Notes under the pieces: model-generated
Databases searched by the model: none
The model's input: only the letters and a program-made list of their open reading frames with translations
What the model was told of the DNA's origin: nothing
Position numbers and translations under genes: made by a program
Shown here: positions 26,346 through 46,000 of the stretch, one piece after another
Layout: each line of letters opens with the position of its first letter
Numbering within the stretch: position 1 is the stretch's first letter
Assembly: GCA_018340805.1 (NCBI GenBank)
Contig: JACMZG010001914.1
Location: 24,222,137-24,286,136, forward strand
Direction of reading: 5' to 3'
DNA from: Microvelia longipes
Taxonomy: Eukaryota > Arthropoda > Insecta > Hemiptera > Veliidae
DNA: 64,000 nucleotides

Positions 26346-28135
26346 TCAGAATAGTCTGAAAAGTTTAAGAACCACTGTTCTAAAACAGAAGAGGTAAACC
26401 ATCAATATCATAAAGTTTTAGATTGTTCAGAAACAACTGAAGACTAATTACTAACTCACCTAGATTAGGAAAGAAACACAGCTGAGCTAAGTTATAGTAA
26501 AATCGTCATCACAATTTATTTTTGAATTTGAGATGCAGTTATTTATAATATGTCACAAAAAGATAAATGTCTTTAATTTATTGTTGGTCAAAAAATTTCA
26601 TTTTGGACCCGATATGAAGGTGACTGCCATGACGATTTCGAGATTAACAAAAAATTGATATCGGACTTTTTTTATCTGCCTCTACGTCATTACATTATTA
26701 ATTCTATATAATTATTGCAATTCTTTTGTGTTTACCTCATTTTTCAGATTAAGTAATTAAGAATGCTATGAAATAACAATAATAAAAAAATTGGAGTACA
26801 TCGGACCTTTTCCTTATCACATTGGATTTGCTACACTCATCCTCCATGCTTCAGACTCACTTCGCTCGTCCTCAGAATATATAATTTTCCATATTTATAA
26901 TGCAACAAATCTTTGGAATTGCTTCGCTCGTCCTCAGATAGTAAATGTATTCTCAGCAGTCACTCACTGACCACGCTCAATACTGCTTAATTATTCCAAA
27001 AAAAATCATGGATATACTTGTCGTATTCAAACAAAACTTAGTGTACTTTGTACTTTATTTATTAAATAAAGGTATACACTTGTACCAAATTTACACTCAA
27101 TTCTGATTTTTTACAATTTTTTAAAAAGTGTAAATAAGTTATTCAATAAAAATGTAATAAATTCTGATAATGAGATGAAACTTGGCACATATATTAGTCT
27201 TCTAAATAGCCACATGTGTGCCAAGTCTCAATCCGATCGTATCATTTTTCCGAGTTTTATGATTTTTCAAATTTTTCACTAAGTCATTATTGTGGGTTAA
27301 TGTCATAAAAAAAATATTTTCCGAATAGCACAACTACAGCGGTAGACTGATTTTCATACAAAGTTTCAACTCTCTAGCCTGTATACACTAGTAGCTGCAA
27401 TTATAACAGACAGACAACTTTGTAAAAACAACTCAAGAGGCCTTTATAACACCTGAAACGGATAATTCTGGTTTCATACCTGTTTCTGATTTTTTCGGAA
27501 ACACAATAATTCTTCTATATACCTACAGTATAAATGAGGAAAAGTAAAGATATTGTTAAAGTAAAAAGAAATTATAAAAATCTAGTTAAAAATTAGTTTG
27601 TTTTGAATGAAAAGATAAGATGTGATTGAGATCTCAAGTGCTGAAGAGTGGATAAAAAAACCTGACTCATTCCCCCCCCCTCTCACCTATACATCACCCA
27701 CCTTGTAGCTGTAGGGACTTTATTCTTACTTTTTACTGTGATACAAGCGTTGTATTTTCTCCCTTCCAGCTGATTTTTAGCCATGTGACCATGTCAGATG
27801 ATATTGCGTGAGGAGTATAACATCCTAAATTCAACATAATTAAAAGATTGTAAAAATTTATTTTATGTACTGAAACCTGTGAGATTTCTTAAAACGAATT
27901 ACACATACATCGTTAGTTCTTAATAATAACAATTGCATAATAGCATTAGTTTTGATAACATTTAAGGTACCAAAGTAAAACTAATTAAATAAATTACTTC
28001 TGCATTATCATCCAACAAAAAAATAGCCATAAAAGACTAACACCAGACTAAGATATTAAGGAATAAAAAAAAAAATAAATAAATAGTATAAATAAAACTT
28101 ACCTCATTTAAATTATCATCAGTTTTCTGGTCCAT
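1422..28135 (-). CDS. VPS41: VPS41, N-terminal part of the gene (5 exons, runs off the left edge)
   Basis: VPS41 is the HOPS-complex subunit that tethers late endosomes, AP-3 vesicles and autophagosomes to lysosomes. Five GT-AG exons on the minus strand join in frame: 28103-28135, 24650-24802, 5146-5334, 3607-3730 and 1422-1632. They give 236 codons plus 2 bases. The order of motifs follows metazoan VPS41: an acidic N-terminus (residues 12-34), EPKLKY, then NDAASCVAVHTK, then YLLDMQGN, the WD40 segment CSDDGKV, the segment VFIYGLYS, and the propeller segment KSIKWNPVGELVAWAT. The rest of the beta-propeller, the clathrin-heavy-chain repeat and the RING domain lie beyond the left edge. Intron 2 is 19.3 kb and full of transposons. 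Intron 4 holds a 72-bp minisatellite. The start codon diverges from GALT 1.1 kb away. No break is seen in the five exons. Identity rests on remembered family sequence, but the match spans four exon joins. Confidence 0.93.
1880..3490 (-). repeat. 72-bp minisatellite, about 23 units, in VPS41 intron 4
   Basis: Tandem units of about 72 bp, each centred on GCTTTCGCTACTTC and followed by CAGGTAAACAACCAAAAG. Because 72 is divisible by three, the VPS41-sense strand stays open over several units as a repeating 24-residue phrase containing VEVAKAFKNHSLTF. Units left of about 2790 mostly carry CTTCCACAGG and AAGGAATGG; units right of about 2880 carry CTTCTACAGG and AAGGAAAGG. One unit near 2240 is internally deleted. 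The array lies between well-supported exons 4 and 5, so it is intronic. Confidence 0.95.
3607..3730 (-). CDS. VPS41: VPS41 exon 4
   Basis: 124 bp, acceptor TATAG, donor GTACTT. Encodes VFIYGLYSSENHRD and RAIAIDPFYF, ending RRFITG. It leaves one base that completes a Gly codon with exon 5. The minisatellite array begins about 115 bp downstream in the next intron. Confidence 0.92.
3731..5145. other. VPS41 intron 3; mostly unclassified, with one promoter-like block
   Basis: About 3780-4790 is less AT-rich than its surroundings and looks like a foreign insertion. It ends in a TATA plus initiator arrangement (separate entry). No coding motif was recognised. Confidence 0.5.
4671..4706 (+). promoter_or_regulatory. 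TATA box and arthropod-type initiator, possibly from a solo LTR
   Basis: TATAAATA at 4671-4678 is followed 31 bp later by TTCAGTTC, with the initiator adenine at 4702. This is the spacing of a TATA-Inr core promoter. It points opposite to VPS41 transcription and lies at the end of the foreign-looking block, as in an LTR. Neither the LTR ends nor a target duplication could be defined. Confidence 0.35.
5146..5334 (-). CDS. VPS41: VPS41 exon 3 (first WD40 strands)
   Basis: 63 codons with a TTTAG acceptor and a GTAAAA donor. Begins FICIGTVWGAIYLLDMQGN and ends SCSDDGK. It joins exon 2 in phase 0 to give HTK-FICIGT, matching the family, although the two exons are 19.3 kb apart. Confidence 0.93.
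6295..6475. repeat. Tandem repeat, about 41 bp, 4-5 degenerate units
   Basis: The phrase AAGGCTTTTTCCAGGTTTTT, followed by AAATGAAATT, recurs every 40-42 bp with base changes. Intronic. No coding meaning seen. Confidence 0.8.
6994..7273. repeat. Foldback element with about 130-bp imperfect arms
   Basis: The left arm starting GAATAAAATAT is the inverted complement of the right arm ending ATATTTTATTC. Shared internal blocks are AATTTTTGTAAAT and its complement, and CACTTGAT and its complement. The loop is short (about 7135-7150). Probably a MITE-like element; no target duplication could be assigned. Confidence 0.7.
7843..8684 (-). mobile_element. pogo/Tigger-like DNA transposon, internally deleted
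   Basis: 842 bp bounded by terminal inverted repeats CAGTCGGACCTCTATATAAC on the left and TTCGTTATATGGAGGTCCGA plus CTG on the right. TA dinucleotides sit at 7841-7842 and 8685-8686, as expected for the Tc1/mariner superfamily. Subterminal copies of TTCGTTATATAGAAATT recur at both ends. On the minus strand from about 8294 a decayed transposase N-terminus can be read across frameshifts: MSKRKSLSLSEK, later ILKNRESILKLYE and ECKYEDIDDAI. These resemble the CENP-B-type helix-turn-helix start of pogo/Tigger transposases. The catalytic DDE domain is absent, so this is a non-autonomous relic. Confidence 0.85.
8685..9307. other. Unclassified intronic DNA
   Basis: AT-rich, no gene or clear repeat recognised. 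It ends in a GGGGTGG-rich patch and then the AT microsatellite at the gap. Confidence 0.5.
9308..9358. repeat. (AT)n microsatellite at the gap edge
   Basis: Simple TA alternation that runs directly into the N block and probably caused the assembly break. Confidence 0.9.
9359..10358. other. Assembly gap, exactly 1000 N
   Basis: Round-number run of N, so its true size is unknown. It lies inside VPS41 intron 2. Confidence 0.99.
10359..11762. other. Unclassified intronic DNA
   Basis: AT-rich sequence without recognisable coding motifs, terminal repeats or tandem structure. Confidence 0.5.
11763..12098. mobile_element. Inverted pair of Penelope-like ends
   Basis: A foldback with arms at about 11763-11905 and 11955-12098. 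Both arms carry the block TTATTGTAATATAT next to CGACGGATCAA-ACCGTCAT, in opposite orientations. Further in they share TTGTAATATT and AGATTCAAC. The CTGATGA-stem-GAAA arrangement in the left arm resembles the hammerhead motifs reported in Penelope-like element ends. The assignment is inferred from that motif; no reverse transcriptase is present. Confidence 0.55.
11818..11846 (-). ncRNA. Hammerhead-ribozyme-like motif
   Basis: On minus: CTGATGA, then T, then GACGG, a 7-base loop, CCGTC and GAAA. The conserved core boxes flank a perfect 5-bp stem II. One unpaired T precedes the stem and a convincing stem III was not found, so activity is uncertain. The plus-strand partner copy (12022-12050) keeps stem II and GAAA but has lost CTGATGA. 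Confidence 0.4.
12099..14927. other. Unclassified, very AT-rich intronic DNA
   Basis: No gene, splice-bounded exon or clear repeat. About 14110-14600 is less AT-rich and may be an old insertion, but I recognise no family. Confidence 0.5.
14928..15085. repeat. (AAT)n microsatellite
   Basis: Interrupted ATA/AAT trinucleotide repeat. Confidence 0.95.
15409..16566. mobile_element. hAT-like DNA transposon relic with 8-bp target duplication
   Basis: Ends are AAGGGGTCCACCCGATA on the left and TATCGGTAGACCCCTA on the right. They form terminal inverted repeats of the hAT kind. The flanks GAAATATT (15401-15408) and GAAATATA (16567-16574) agree at 7 of 8 positions, fitting the 8-bp duplication of hAT insertions. 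Subterminal CCGATAT motifs are repeated at both ends. On minus near 15780-15900 a frame-broken CKIC and HFKNKH suggest the remains of a BED zinc finger. The transposase is otherwise gone. Confidence 0.7.
16968..17040 (-). repeat. 3' LTR of the Gypsy element (73 bp)
   Basis: Starts GTTAATGTG right after the polypurine tract and ends GTAAC. It contains an AATAAA polyadenylation signal, absent from the 5' copy through base changes. Confidence 0.8.
17041..17055 (-). promoter_or_regulatory. Polypurine tract
   Basis: On minus GAAGGGGGAA directly precedes the 3' LTR, the position where plus-strand DNA synthesis is primed. Confidence 0.75.
17169..18320 (-). pseudogene. Integrase (zinc-binding and DDE catalytic parts)
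   Basis: Zinc-binding part HSELCH-KKVFHYLE-CLVCAK (HHCC type) at about 17890-18100. Catalytic residues follow: MVIIDRF, SILTDRGKNFES and HQSNGLVERVIRT. The C-terminal region ends around HRKFMIGDHVLVRK. It inserts cDNA into the genome. Frameshifts near 17980 and 17760 disrupt it. Confidence 0.92.
18194..19671 (-). pseudogene. Reverse transcriptase and RNase H (several frames)
   Basis: RT motifs in order: SPWNSPLVVVAKKD, RICVDFR, FSSIDLGQAYYQVEL, FNRMPFGLATAPSTFQRMM, YLDDILVY (catalytic Asp pair) and FLGHTVSAAGI. The RNase H part follows with DTDASFGAIGAVLSQ and RTDHKALV. Frameshifts fall near 19400, 18890 and 18700. It would copy element RNA into cDNA if repaired. Confidence 0.92.
19725..20105 (-). 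pseudogene. Retroviral-type aspartic protease
   Basis: Contains LWDSGSVTVLS, the DSG active-site loop of retropepsins, followed by hydrophobic strands and an IGGVDIMNKF segment in place of the usual flap/ILG region. It would cleave Gag-Pol. A stop separates it from the RT frame. Confidence 0.8.
20138..20458 (-). pseudogene. gag nucleocapsid, two CCHC zinc knuckles
   Basis: Two CX2CX4HX4C knuckles, CFCCGGDDHMRAHC and CLICGKQGHLFREC, separated by five residues (PLKNR). They bind the genomic RNA during packaging. The frame closes before the protease frame opens. Confidence 0.9.
20590..21357 (-). pseudogene. gag, N-terminal and capsid-like part (frameshifted)
   Basis: Three overlapping frames read NQTTGKKILLESLPKKAQE, then FAAFEIRVRNLLDNV, then the basic tail. 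Gag coats the element RNA and forms the intracellular particle. At least two frameshifts (near 21130 and 20870) break it. Capsid identity is inferred from position before the zinc knuckles. Confidence 0.7.
21311..21328 (-). promoter_or_regulatory. tRNA primer-binding site
   Basis: TGGCGACCACGCCGAAAG abuts the LTR end. It starts with TGG, complementary to the CCA tail of a tRNA. The GCGAC core resembles primer sites of insect Gypsy elements; the tRNA was not identified. Confidence 0.7.
21329..21394 (-). repeat. 5' LTR of the Gypsy element (66 bp)
   Basis: Begins GTTAATGTG and ends GTAAC on minus, aligning with 16968-17040 apart from small indels. The primer-binding site follows at once. An ATG inside the LTR (21357-21355) opens the gag frame and reads through the primer-binding site. 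Confidence 0.8.
21395..23970. other. Unclassified AT-rich intronic DNA
   Basis: No gene recognised. Includes an interrupted (AAT)n tract at 22320-22475 and a G9 run at 23349-23357. Small open frames here lack homology or splice context. Confidence 0.5.
22320..22475. repeat. (AAT)n-rich microsatellite
   Basis: Imperfect AATAAT/ATAAAATA repeat. Confidence 0.9.
23970..24440 (+). mobile_element. Possible tRNA-derived SINE or GC-richer insertion
   Basis: GGTTCAAGACC at 24011-24021 matches a Pol III B box inside a short AGGG/CCCT stem. TGGCATGCTG about 36 bp upstream is a poor A box. The 350 bp that follow have clearly higher GC than the flanks, including CGGAGCCGAATGACGG. A true tRNA cloverleaf cannot be drawn. 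Unclassified. Confidence 0.3.
24609..24618. other. Assembly gap, 10 N
   Basis: Short N run in VPS41 intron 2, 31 bp from exon 2. Confidence 0.99.
24650..24802 (-). CDS. VPS41: VPS41 exon 2
   Basis: 51 codons between a TTCAG acceptor (24804-24803) and a GTTTGT donor (24649-24648). An Asp/Glu/Ser-rich stretch leads into EPKLKYVRITND and NDAASCVAVHTK, the signature of the VPS41 N-terminus. A 10-N gap lies 31 bp beyond the donor, inside the intron. Confidence 0.92.
24803..26784. other. VPS41 intron 1, left part
   Basis: Mostly AT-rich, with no coding motif. About 25450-25810 contains a GTTGGCCCCAAGGGGGCAG stretch and looks like the decayed 3' end of some retroelement, not classified. Confidence 0.5.
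26200..26342. repeat. (AT)n/(TG)n compound microsatellite
   Basis: TA alternation for about 100 bp followed by about 14 TG units. Confidence 0.95.
26785..27545 (+). repeat. Dispersed repeat family, copy A (near full length)
   Basis: About 760 bp. Landmarks in order: CCTTTTCCTTATCACA, CTTCGCTCGTCCTCAGA, CACTGACCACGCTCAATACT, CCAAGTCTCAATCCGATCG, AGCACAACTACAGCGGTAG, TTTCAACTCTCTAGC, ACACCTGAAACGGATAATTC. It ends in a hairpin-like TCTATATACCTACAGTATAA plus ATGAGGAAAAGTA. The same landmarks recur at eight other places between 32 and 58 kb. No coding capacity and no assigned family. Confidence 0.85.
27546..28102. other. VPS41 intron 1, right part
   Basis: AT-rich with a C10 run at 27673-27682; nothing else recognised. 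Confidence 0.5.
28103..28135 (-). CDS. VPS41: VPS41 exon 1 (start codon)
   Basis: ATG at 28135-28133 opens 11 codons (MDQKTDDNLNE), followed by a GTAAGT donor at 28102. It ends in phase 0, matching the phase of exon 2. The acidic, poorly conserved start is usual for VPS41. The exon is too short to prove itself; phase and position support it. Confidence 0.75.
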
Positions 28136-29235
28136 ATTTTGAAACACTAATTATTCAACTTAACGCGATTAATTCACATTCAGTTACACTTATATATATA
28201 ACTAAGGTATTACATTTTAGATATTTAACAATTTTTACAGAATCTTATAACAAAAATTAATTAAATTTTAAAATAATGGGACGAGACATAAAAAATAACA
28301 AAGGAAGGTTATTTTACACGAACAAGGTTAAATTTAGGTTACGGAAATCAAGAATGAATTTGAATCAAGGACACTAATGTAATGCGGGTTCAATTATTCA
28401 CAAAGCAGGGCGATTTTTCACTTTTTAAGCCAGAATTTAATCGTAAGTTTACATTATTTGTTTATAATAATTTTAAATGTCTGTATATTATTTATTAATT
28501 ATTTCTAAATGCTAAAGATTTTCTTCCCGCTAAGGGAGTCATTTTATTTAAAAAAAAACTATTTTACTGCACCCGCAACTCCTCTTCGCAATGCAATCTA
28601 CCCCATAGAGGTATTATTACAATTGAGCCCCTGTAGATTGACTATTGTAACATCGAAAAAGTGACCTAAACACCTTCGATTTTATGAAATATAACCAAAA
28701 AACAGTATCTTATATAATAGAAAGTTTTTAATAGAAAACAAAAGCAGATAGAGTATGATTTATTATAACCTGAAAACCTATGTTTCTGGCTTCTCAATGT
28801 ACAAGACATGGTATGCTTAATCTAGTAGTATAACTCCATGATCAGCCGAATAAATCTGGGTAACCTAGATTAAAATAAATGGCGCTTAATATGATTTAAA
28901 TTTCTGCTAAAATTAAGTTTAGTCATGTTAAATTAGTAATTAGGTAACTTCTACTTCAGTGGAAAGTTATCTGATGTTTGTTGTTCAATTTATAGTATTA
29001 ACAAAATAAGTCTTCATTGTGACTTTTCTACAAATTCATGGTCTATTTAAATTTAGTGGAAACAACTTGTCACAAAGATAAAACCAAAGAACCAAGGTCT
29101 TAATTTTTAATCGCTTTTAGTACATAGTTTCTTATTTTTAAAATGTAGTGAAGTGGCGTTATCAGTTTTTGACATATGTGTATTTTGTACTGAGTATTTT
29201 AAATTAATGTTAAGAGGTTTGATTCCATCTTTCAA
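28136..29235. promoter_or_regulatory. Shared 5' interval between divergent VPS41 and GALT
   Basis: 1.1 kb between the two start codons, so both promoters must lie here or start within it. No TATA box or other motif at a convincing position was found. Housekeeping genes of this kind usually have dispersed, TATA-less starts. Confidence 0.5.
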
Positions 29236-41370
<12,135 letters not shown>

Positions 41371-41376
41371 TTGAAA

Positions 41377-41382
41377 AATAAA
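41377..41382 (+). terminator. GALT polyadenylation signal
   Basis: AATAAA 6 bp after the stop codon; a second candidate, AATAAATA, follows at about 41410 and may be the one used. Confidence 0.5.
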
Positions 41383-42824
41383 ACTTTCAAGACTTCAAAC
41401 AAGTTACCAAATAAATATTTAAACACTGCATACAAAAATAAATAATTTATTTTCAAAAATAATTGGTTATATTACTTTATTTTTGCTTACTTTATAACAT
41501 TAATTGAACAAATAATGTAATAACAACAACAATAATCTGTCACTATAATGTTATTTAAAGATTAATTGTGGAAAGCAAACAGTGTGACGGAAGAAACACT
41601 CTCGATTCTTCTTTTACGCAAAGAGGATAATTGAACCACTGCCATACTAGTCAGTCTTGGAGAAGCATAAAGAAAATTGAATTTTTTATTTATTTATTTA
41701 TAATTTCACAGAATTTTATGAATGAAATAGAATGAAATGAAATTCACCCCTTTCAAGAAAACTAAGAATGTATTGTGGTGTGATCTTAAGGTTAGAGTAT
41801 GATAAGAGATCCACCTGTGAAATCAAAACAAATAAATTTCTGACAAACATCACACTTGTTTCCCTACTTGGTTTATGTATTACTTTAGTTCTAGGGATGT
41901 TTGCAGTGAAATTCATATGTTTTGATTTTGAGGGTGGGTCTCTTGGAGTATTCTAACACATCTAACAAACTCTAAATGATCTAAAATTCATAAATCATTT
42001 ATCTTAAATCATAATTATTACTTTTGGCTCAAATTGCTTTTTTTATTCCTGTGTACACAGCTTTGACAACTTGGATCATTAGCAGGACAGATCCTCTAAC
42101 TGTGGAATTCTAATAATTCGACAGTTTTATATTTTATTATTTTTATCATTATTATTAGTCTTTATTTATTTATTTTTTTAGTACAAACATGAAAAGGGAA
42201 AAGCGATATATTAAAATTTGTAGAGTCTACTCACCTGCTAGTTAAGATGTCCTTAACAAAAGCAGCTGTCCTTAATTTTTTTTAGTGATAATAATTCATG
42301 CTAGAAAATCTTGGTAACAGCTTTCAAAAGGTTAATACCAAATAGTTTCATTAGTTCATTTGACTGCCCAACAAACACAAGTAAAGAAATTAATTCTATT
42401 AGTCTTAGCAAATTTTCATCAGGAAATTACATATATGAGGTTGTTTGGATAACAGAATTGGAGGGGGTTGATAACATTTTAAAGGGCTTTCGGAGATTTC
42501 TAGCTCATTATCACCTAATCAGAACTATTACTAGAATGAGTTAGATGGAAAATGATATCAATAATTTGTCAACATAAACGCTTATTACATCAGGGGTTAA
42601 ACAAACAAATAATAATATTATCTGGTATAGAGGAGATAGAGAAAGAAAAATAATGATACCCATTGTAGCTAATGATCCTAGATTAAAAATATTCATTCTT
42701 AGAGTTTTTCATCCCCTTTCACAACTTACTGTAACCATATGAATTCTTAAATATATAATTTTTATAAAAATCAGTTCATCAGAAGTTTCACCATCTCACC
42801 TTTAAACCTAAATGTAGAAAATTA

Positions 42825-42830
42825 TTTATT
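42825..42830 (-). terminator. Candidate MOCS3 polyadenylation signal
   Basis: AATAAA on minus, about 106 bp after the MOCS3 stop codon. Confidence 0.45.
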
Positions 42831-42935
42831 AGTTTTAATCTACAATCACTTTAACTAAATACTTTACATACTCCGTTACCTTTTGTCAAGCACAAGTGCA
42901 AATATAAGTTTCAATGTAGTTTAATTGTACTTAGA

Positions 42936-43081
42936 TTAGTAGACAGGGAATGAAGGATCAACATTATTAGCCCAAGAATGTAAACCACCTAAAATATCGA
43001 CAAAATTGGTTTCCGGATATGTTTGCTTCAATTTTGCCACAGCTAGCTGAGAATCATTTCCTCTCCTACAGATTACAAATA
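42936..43081 (-). CDS. MOCS3: MOCS3 exon 9 (rhodanese active site, stop)
   Basis: 146 bp from a TTTCAG acceptor to TAA at 42938-42936. Encodes [18 protein letters not shown], then [20 protein letters not shown] and VY. The Cys of CRRGNDS carries the persulfide sulfur. Confidence 0.96.
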
Positions 43082-46000
43082 CTGAAAAAAGAAACAACTA
43101 GATGTGATACCAGTAAAGGAAGAACAATTAATTAGAAAAAAAATAAAAATCTGGAATGGGGTACCTTGAAACCCACCTGGAGTGATTCCAGGTACATAGA
43201 GGTGTTTTTGGGGGTACCTCACCTTTCTGATTTGCTAAATAACAATAAAATAATATTAAAATAAAAACGCCCAATTTATAATTTAGTAGATCTTCAGTCT
43301 CCCTTTGCTTATCCTTAGACAAGGAAGATCGGGATGAGTTTTAATCTGAGTAATCACCCATCTGATCACACTCAATACTCTAAAAATAAACTAGCCATAT
43401 TGAAATAAAACTTTGTATTCATATTAATAAACCTACATTTCCACCAGTGCCAAATTTAAACACATTTGAATTATTTCTAGATTTTTAACAATGGGTACGA
43501 GGTACCTCAGAACTTTTCCTCATCACATGGAATTGGCTGAGCTCATCCTCCCTACTACAGACTCCTTATGCTTGTCCTCAGAATATACAATTCATCAAAT
43601 GTACACTGCAACACCTCTTTGGACTTGCTACGCTCGTCCTAAGTAAATAAATTTGTTTCATTCCCAGCGCTCACTCATCCAGGCACTGACCATGCTCGAT
43701 GCTGCTTAACTTTTATGATCCAACAAAAATCATAGATATACTTGTCATATTGAAATGAAACTTGGTGTACTTATTAAAAACATTTTACCATTATTAAATT
43801 TCAATTCAATTGGATTATTTTCTGATTTTTTAAAAAATATACACAAGTCATATGATAAAAATTTAACTAATGCTGATAATAAGATAAAACTTGATATATA
43901 TGTCAGTCTTATACACGGCTACATGGATGCCAAATCTCAATCCGATCGCATCATTTTTCAGTGTTTTATGATTATTTGACATTTTTGCTGAGTCATTATT
44001 ACATGAGAGTTAATGACGTCTTTAAAAAAATATGTGAAAAGCACAACTACACCTATAGACTGATTTTTGTAAAAAGTTTCAACTCTCTAGCATTAATACA
44101 CTGGGAGCTACAATGATAACAGAGGCATACTCACTCACACATAGACAACTTTGTGAAAACCACTTAGGAGGTCTTAAAACACCTAAAACCTATAATTCAG
44201 GCAGTTTATTGAATTTGTTTATTACTAGCAGGTAGATTATTCAAAAATAATGCACCTAAACACGCAGGGGATATTTAAAAATATAAAAATAACAAGCATG
44301 CTTAGTCAGACTTATAATTTATTAATATTTCCAATTTTGTATTTACCTTTACATAAAATATTAAATATACTATAATTATTAAAAAACAAACTACAGTAAA
44401 TGGTAAAAATAAAGACAAGGTAAAGGTAGGAGTGTTAATTTTTCAATCAAAAGTATACAGCTTTCTTTTGGTTACAACCCTTAAAGTTCTTCTCAAAGCC
44501 TATTTCTCCTTAGCTTTTCTGTTGGTTGAAATGTAAAATTATATGTATTATTCATAAAATGTATCATGTATAAAATAATTACCTTTACTTGAAGGATTAC
44601 TTTGGATTAAACTATTGATTAGATCAGCTTGTTTATCAATGCTTTCTAATGGTATATTAACAGAAGAAGGTATCCTACACATGTTAAACTCAATCTCAGA
44701 TCTCACATCAATTAATTTAGCATCAGGATTTTCAATAAGAACATCTTTGAGATCTATAGCAGTAGCTCTTTCACTTCTTTTAAGTATCTTAACTCCTCGT
44801 TCCTAGAATAGGGGACAGAAATAACAATAATAATTACACAGTGGAACATTTCAGATGTTGCACTATCTCATTGCTTAAAGCCCCATGTTATTTAAGAATT
44901 TTTTACAAAGAACATTTCAGATTTTCCAATGTTTCATTGCCTAAAGCACCATGTTATTTACAGAGTTGTTTACAAAAACATTTCAGATGTTCCTTTATCT
45001 CATTGCTTAAAACCTCATGTTATTTACAGAGTTGTTTACAAAGAACATTTCAGATTTCCCACTATCTCATTGCTTAAAGCTTCATGTTATTTACAGAGTT
45101 GTTTACAAAGAATATTTCAGATGTTCCATTGCCTCATTGTTAAAATCCCCATGTTATATACAGGGTTGTTCAAAACACCTTGTCATTAGTCAGTGTTGCC
45201 AACACACCAATGACAGCACAACACTCTATTAGAAATCACCAATTTCTACATAGTTGTCAGTTTATAGTGGTAGGGCCTTTTTTTCTCTTTTATAAGTGAG
45301 AGGTGGGCAGCGACTTCTCTGATTGGTCAATCCCCAAAATACTTATGACCTTGGGGATTTTTAAACTAAACGATAGACTGTAATTTTACATTTTTAAAAT
45401 TAAAAACTTTAATACATAAATATGCATTTGATTACATACACACAGCCAGTGTTAACATTTTCCTCCAATTTGAACTTCTTACTCTACAAATAAAAGTTTC
45501 AATGAAATTATACTTTGGAGATTTCAACTAACTACAGCAGTATAAAATCTGGTTTTTAATTTCTAACCTTTAATGAGGGTATTCAAAAAAACTTTGACCA
45601 ACCTTGTCATTAGCTGGTGATCCACAAAATTGTTCATAATCAATTAAAGTGTTTATAATAGGATTATCACCACATATACCACATGATGGTGATTTCTTCC
45701 TTAACTTTATTGTTCTGAATTCAGTCAATTCTCCATCTAATAAGAGCATTCTACCAGAAAGTACACCAGATTTATTTCCTAATATAATATGTATTACTTG
45801 TAGAGCTTGAAGTACACCTATGATTCCAGGAACTGCAACAAGCAAATCATTTATTTATTATAATAAATAAATTATTCATTTATTTAAATAAATTTATTAC
45901 AATAAGAATAAAATAGATAAAACTAAAGAAACATTTTGACAAGTACCTGATTCTGAGTTGACCGAATTTCTCCCTAGCATACAAAATATGCATCATCAAA

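Larger units (their letters stand above)
41371..42935. other. Intergenic DNA between convergent GALT and MOCS3
   Basis: 1.57 kb. No additional gene was recognised; open frames here (for example 41768-41956, with a hydrophobic stretch) have no support. A TTTATT at 42825-42830 is a candidate AATAAA signal for MOCS3. Confidence 0.6.

Noticed and set aside
41768..41956. Small membrane protein gene between GALT and MOCS3
   Set aside because: A hydrophobic stretch alone is weak in AT-rich DNA; no homology, promoter or splice context.
44841..45232. Overlapping open frames with repeated [12 protein letters not shown] phrases
   Set aside because: They follow the 72-bp tandem repeat in MOCS3 intron 7 and lie between confirmed exons.
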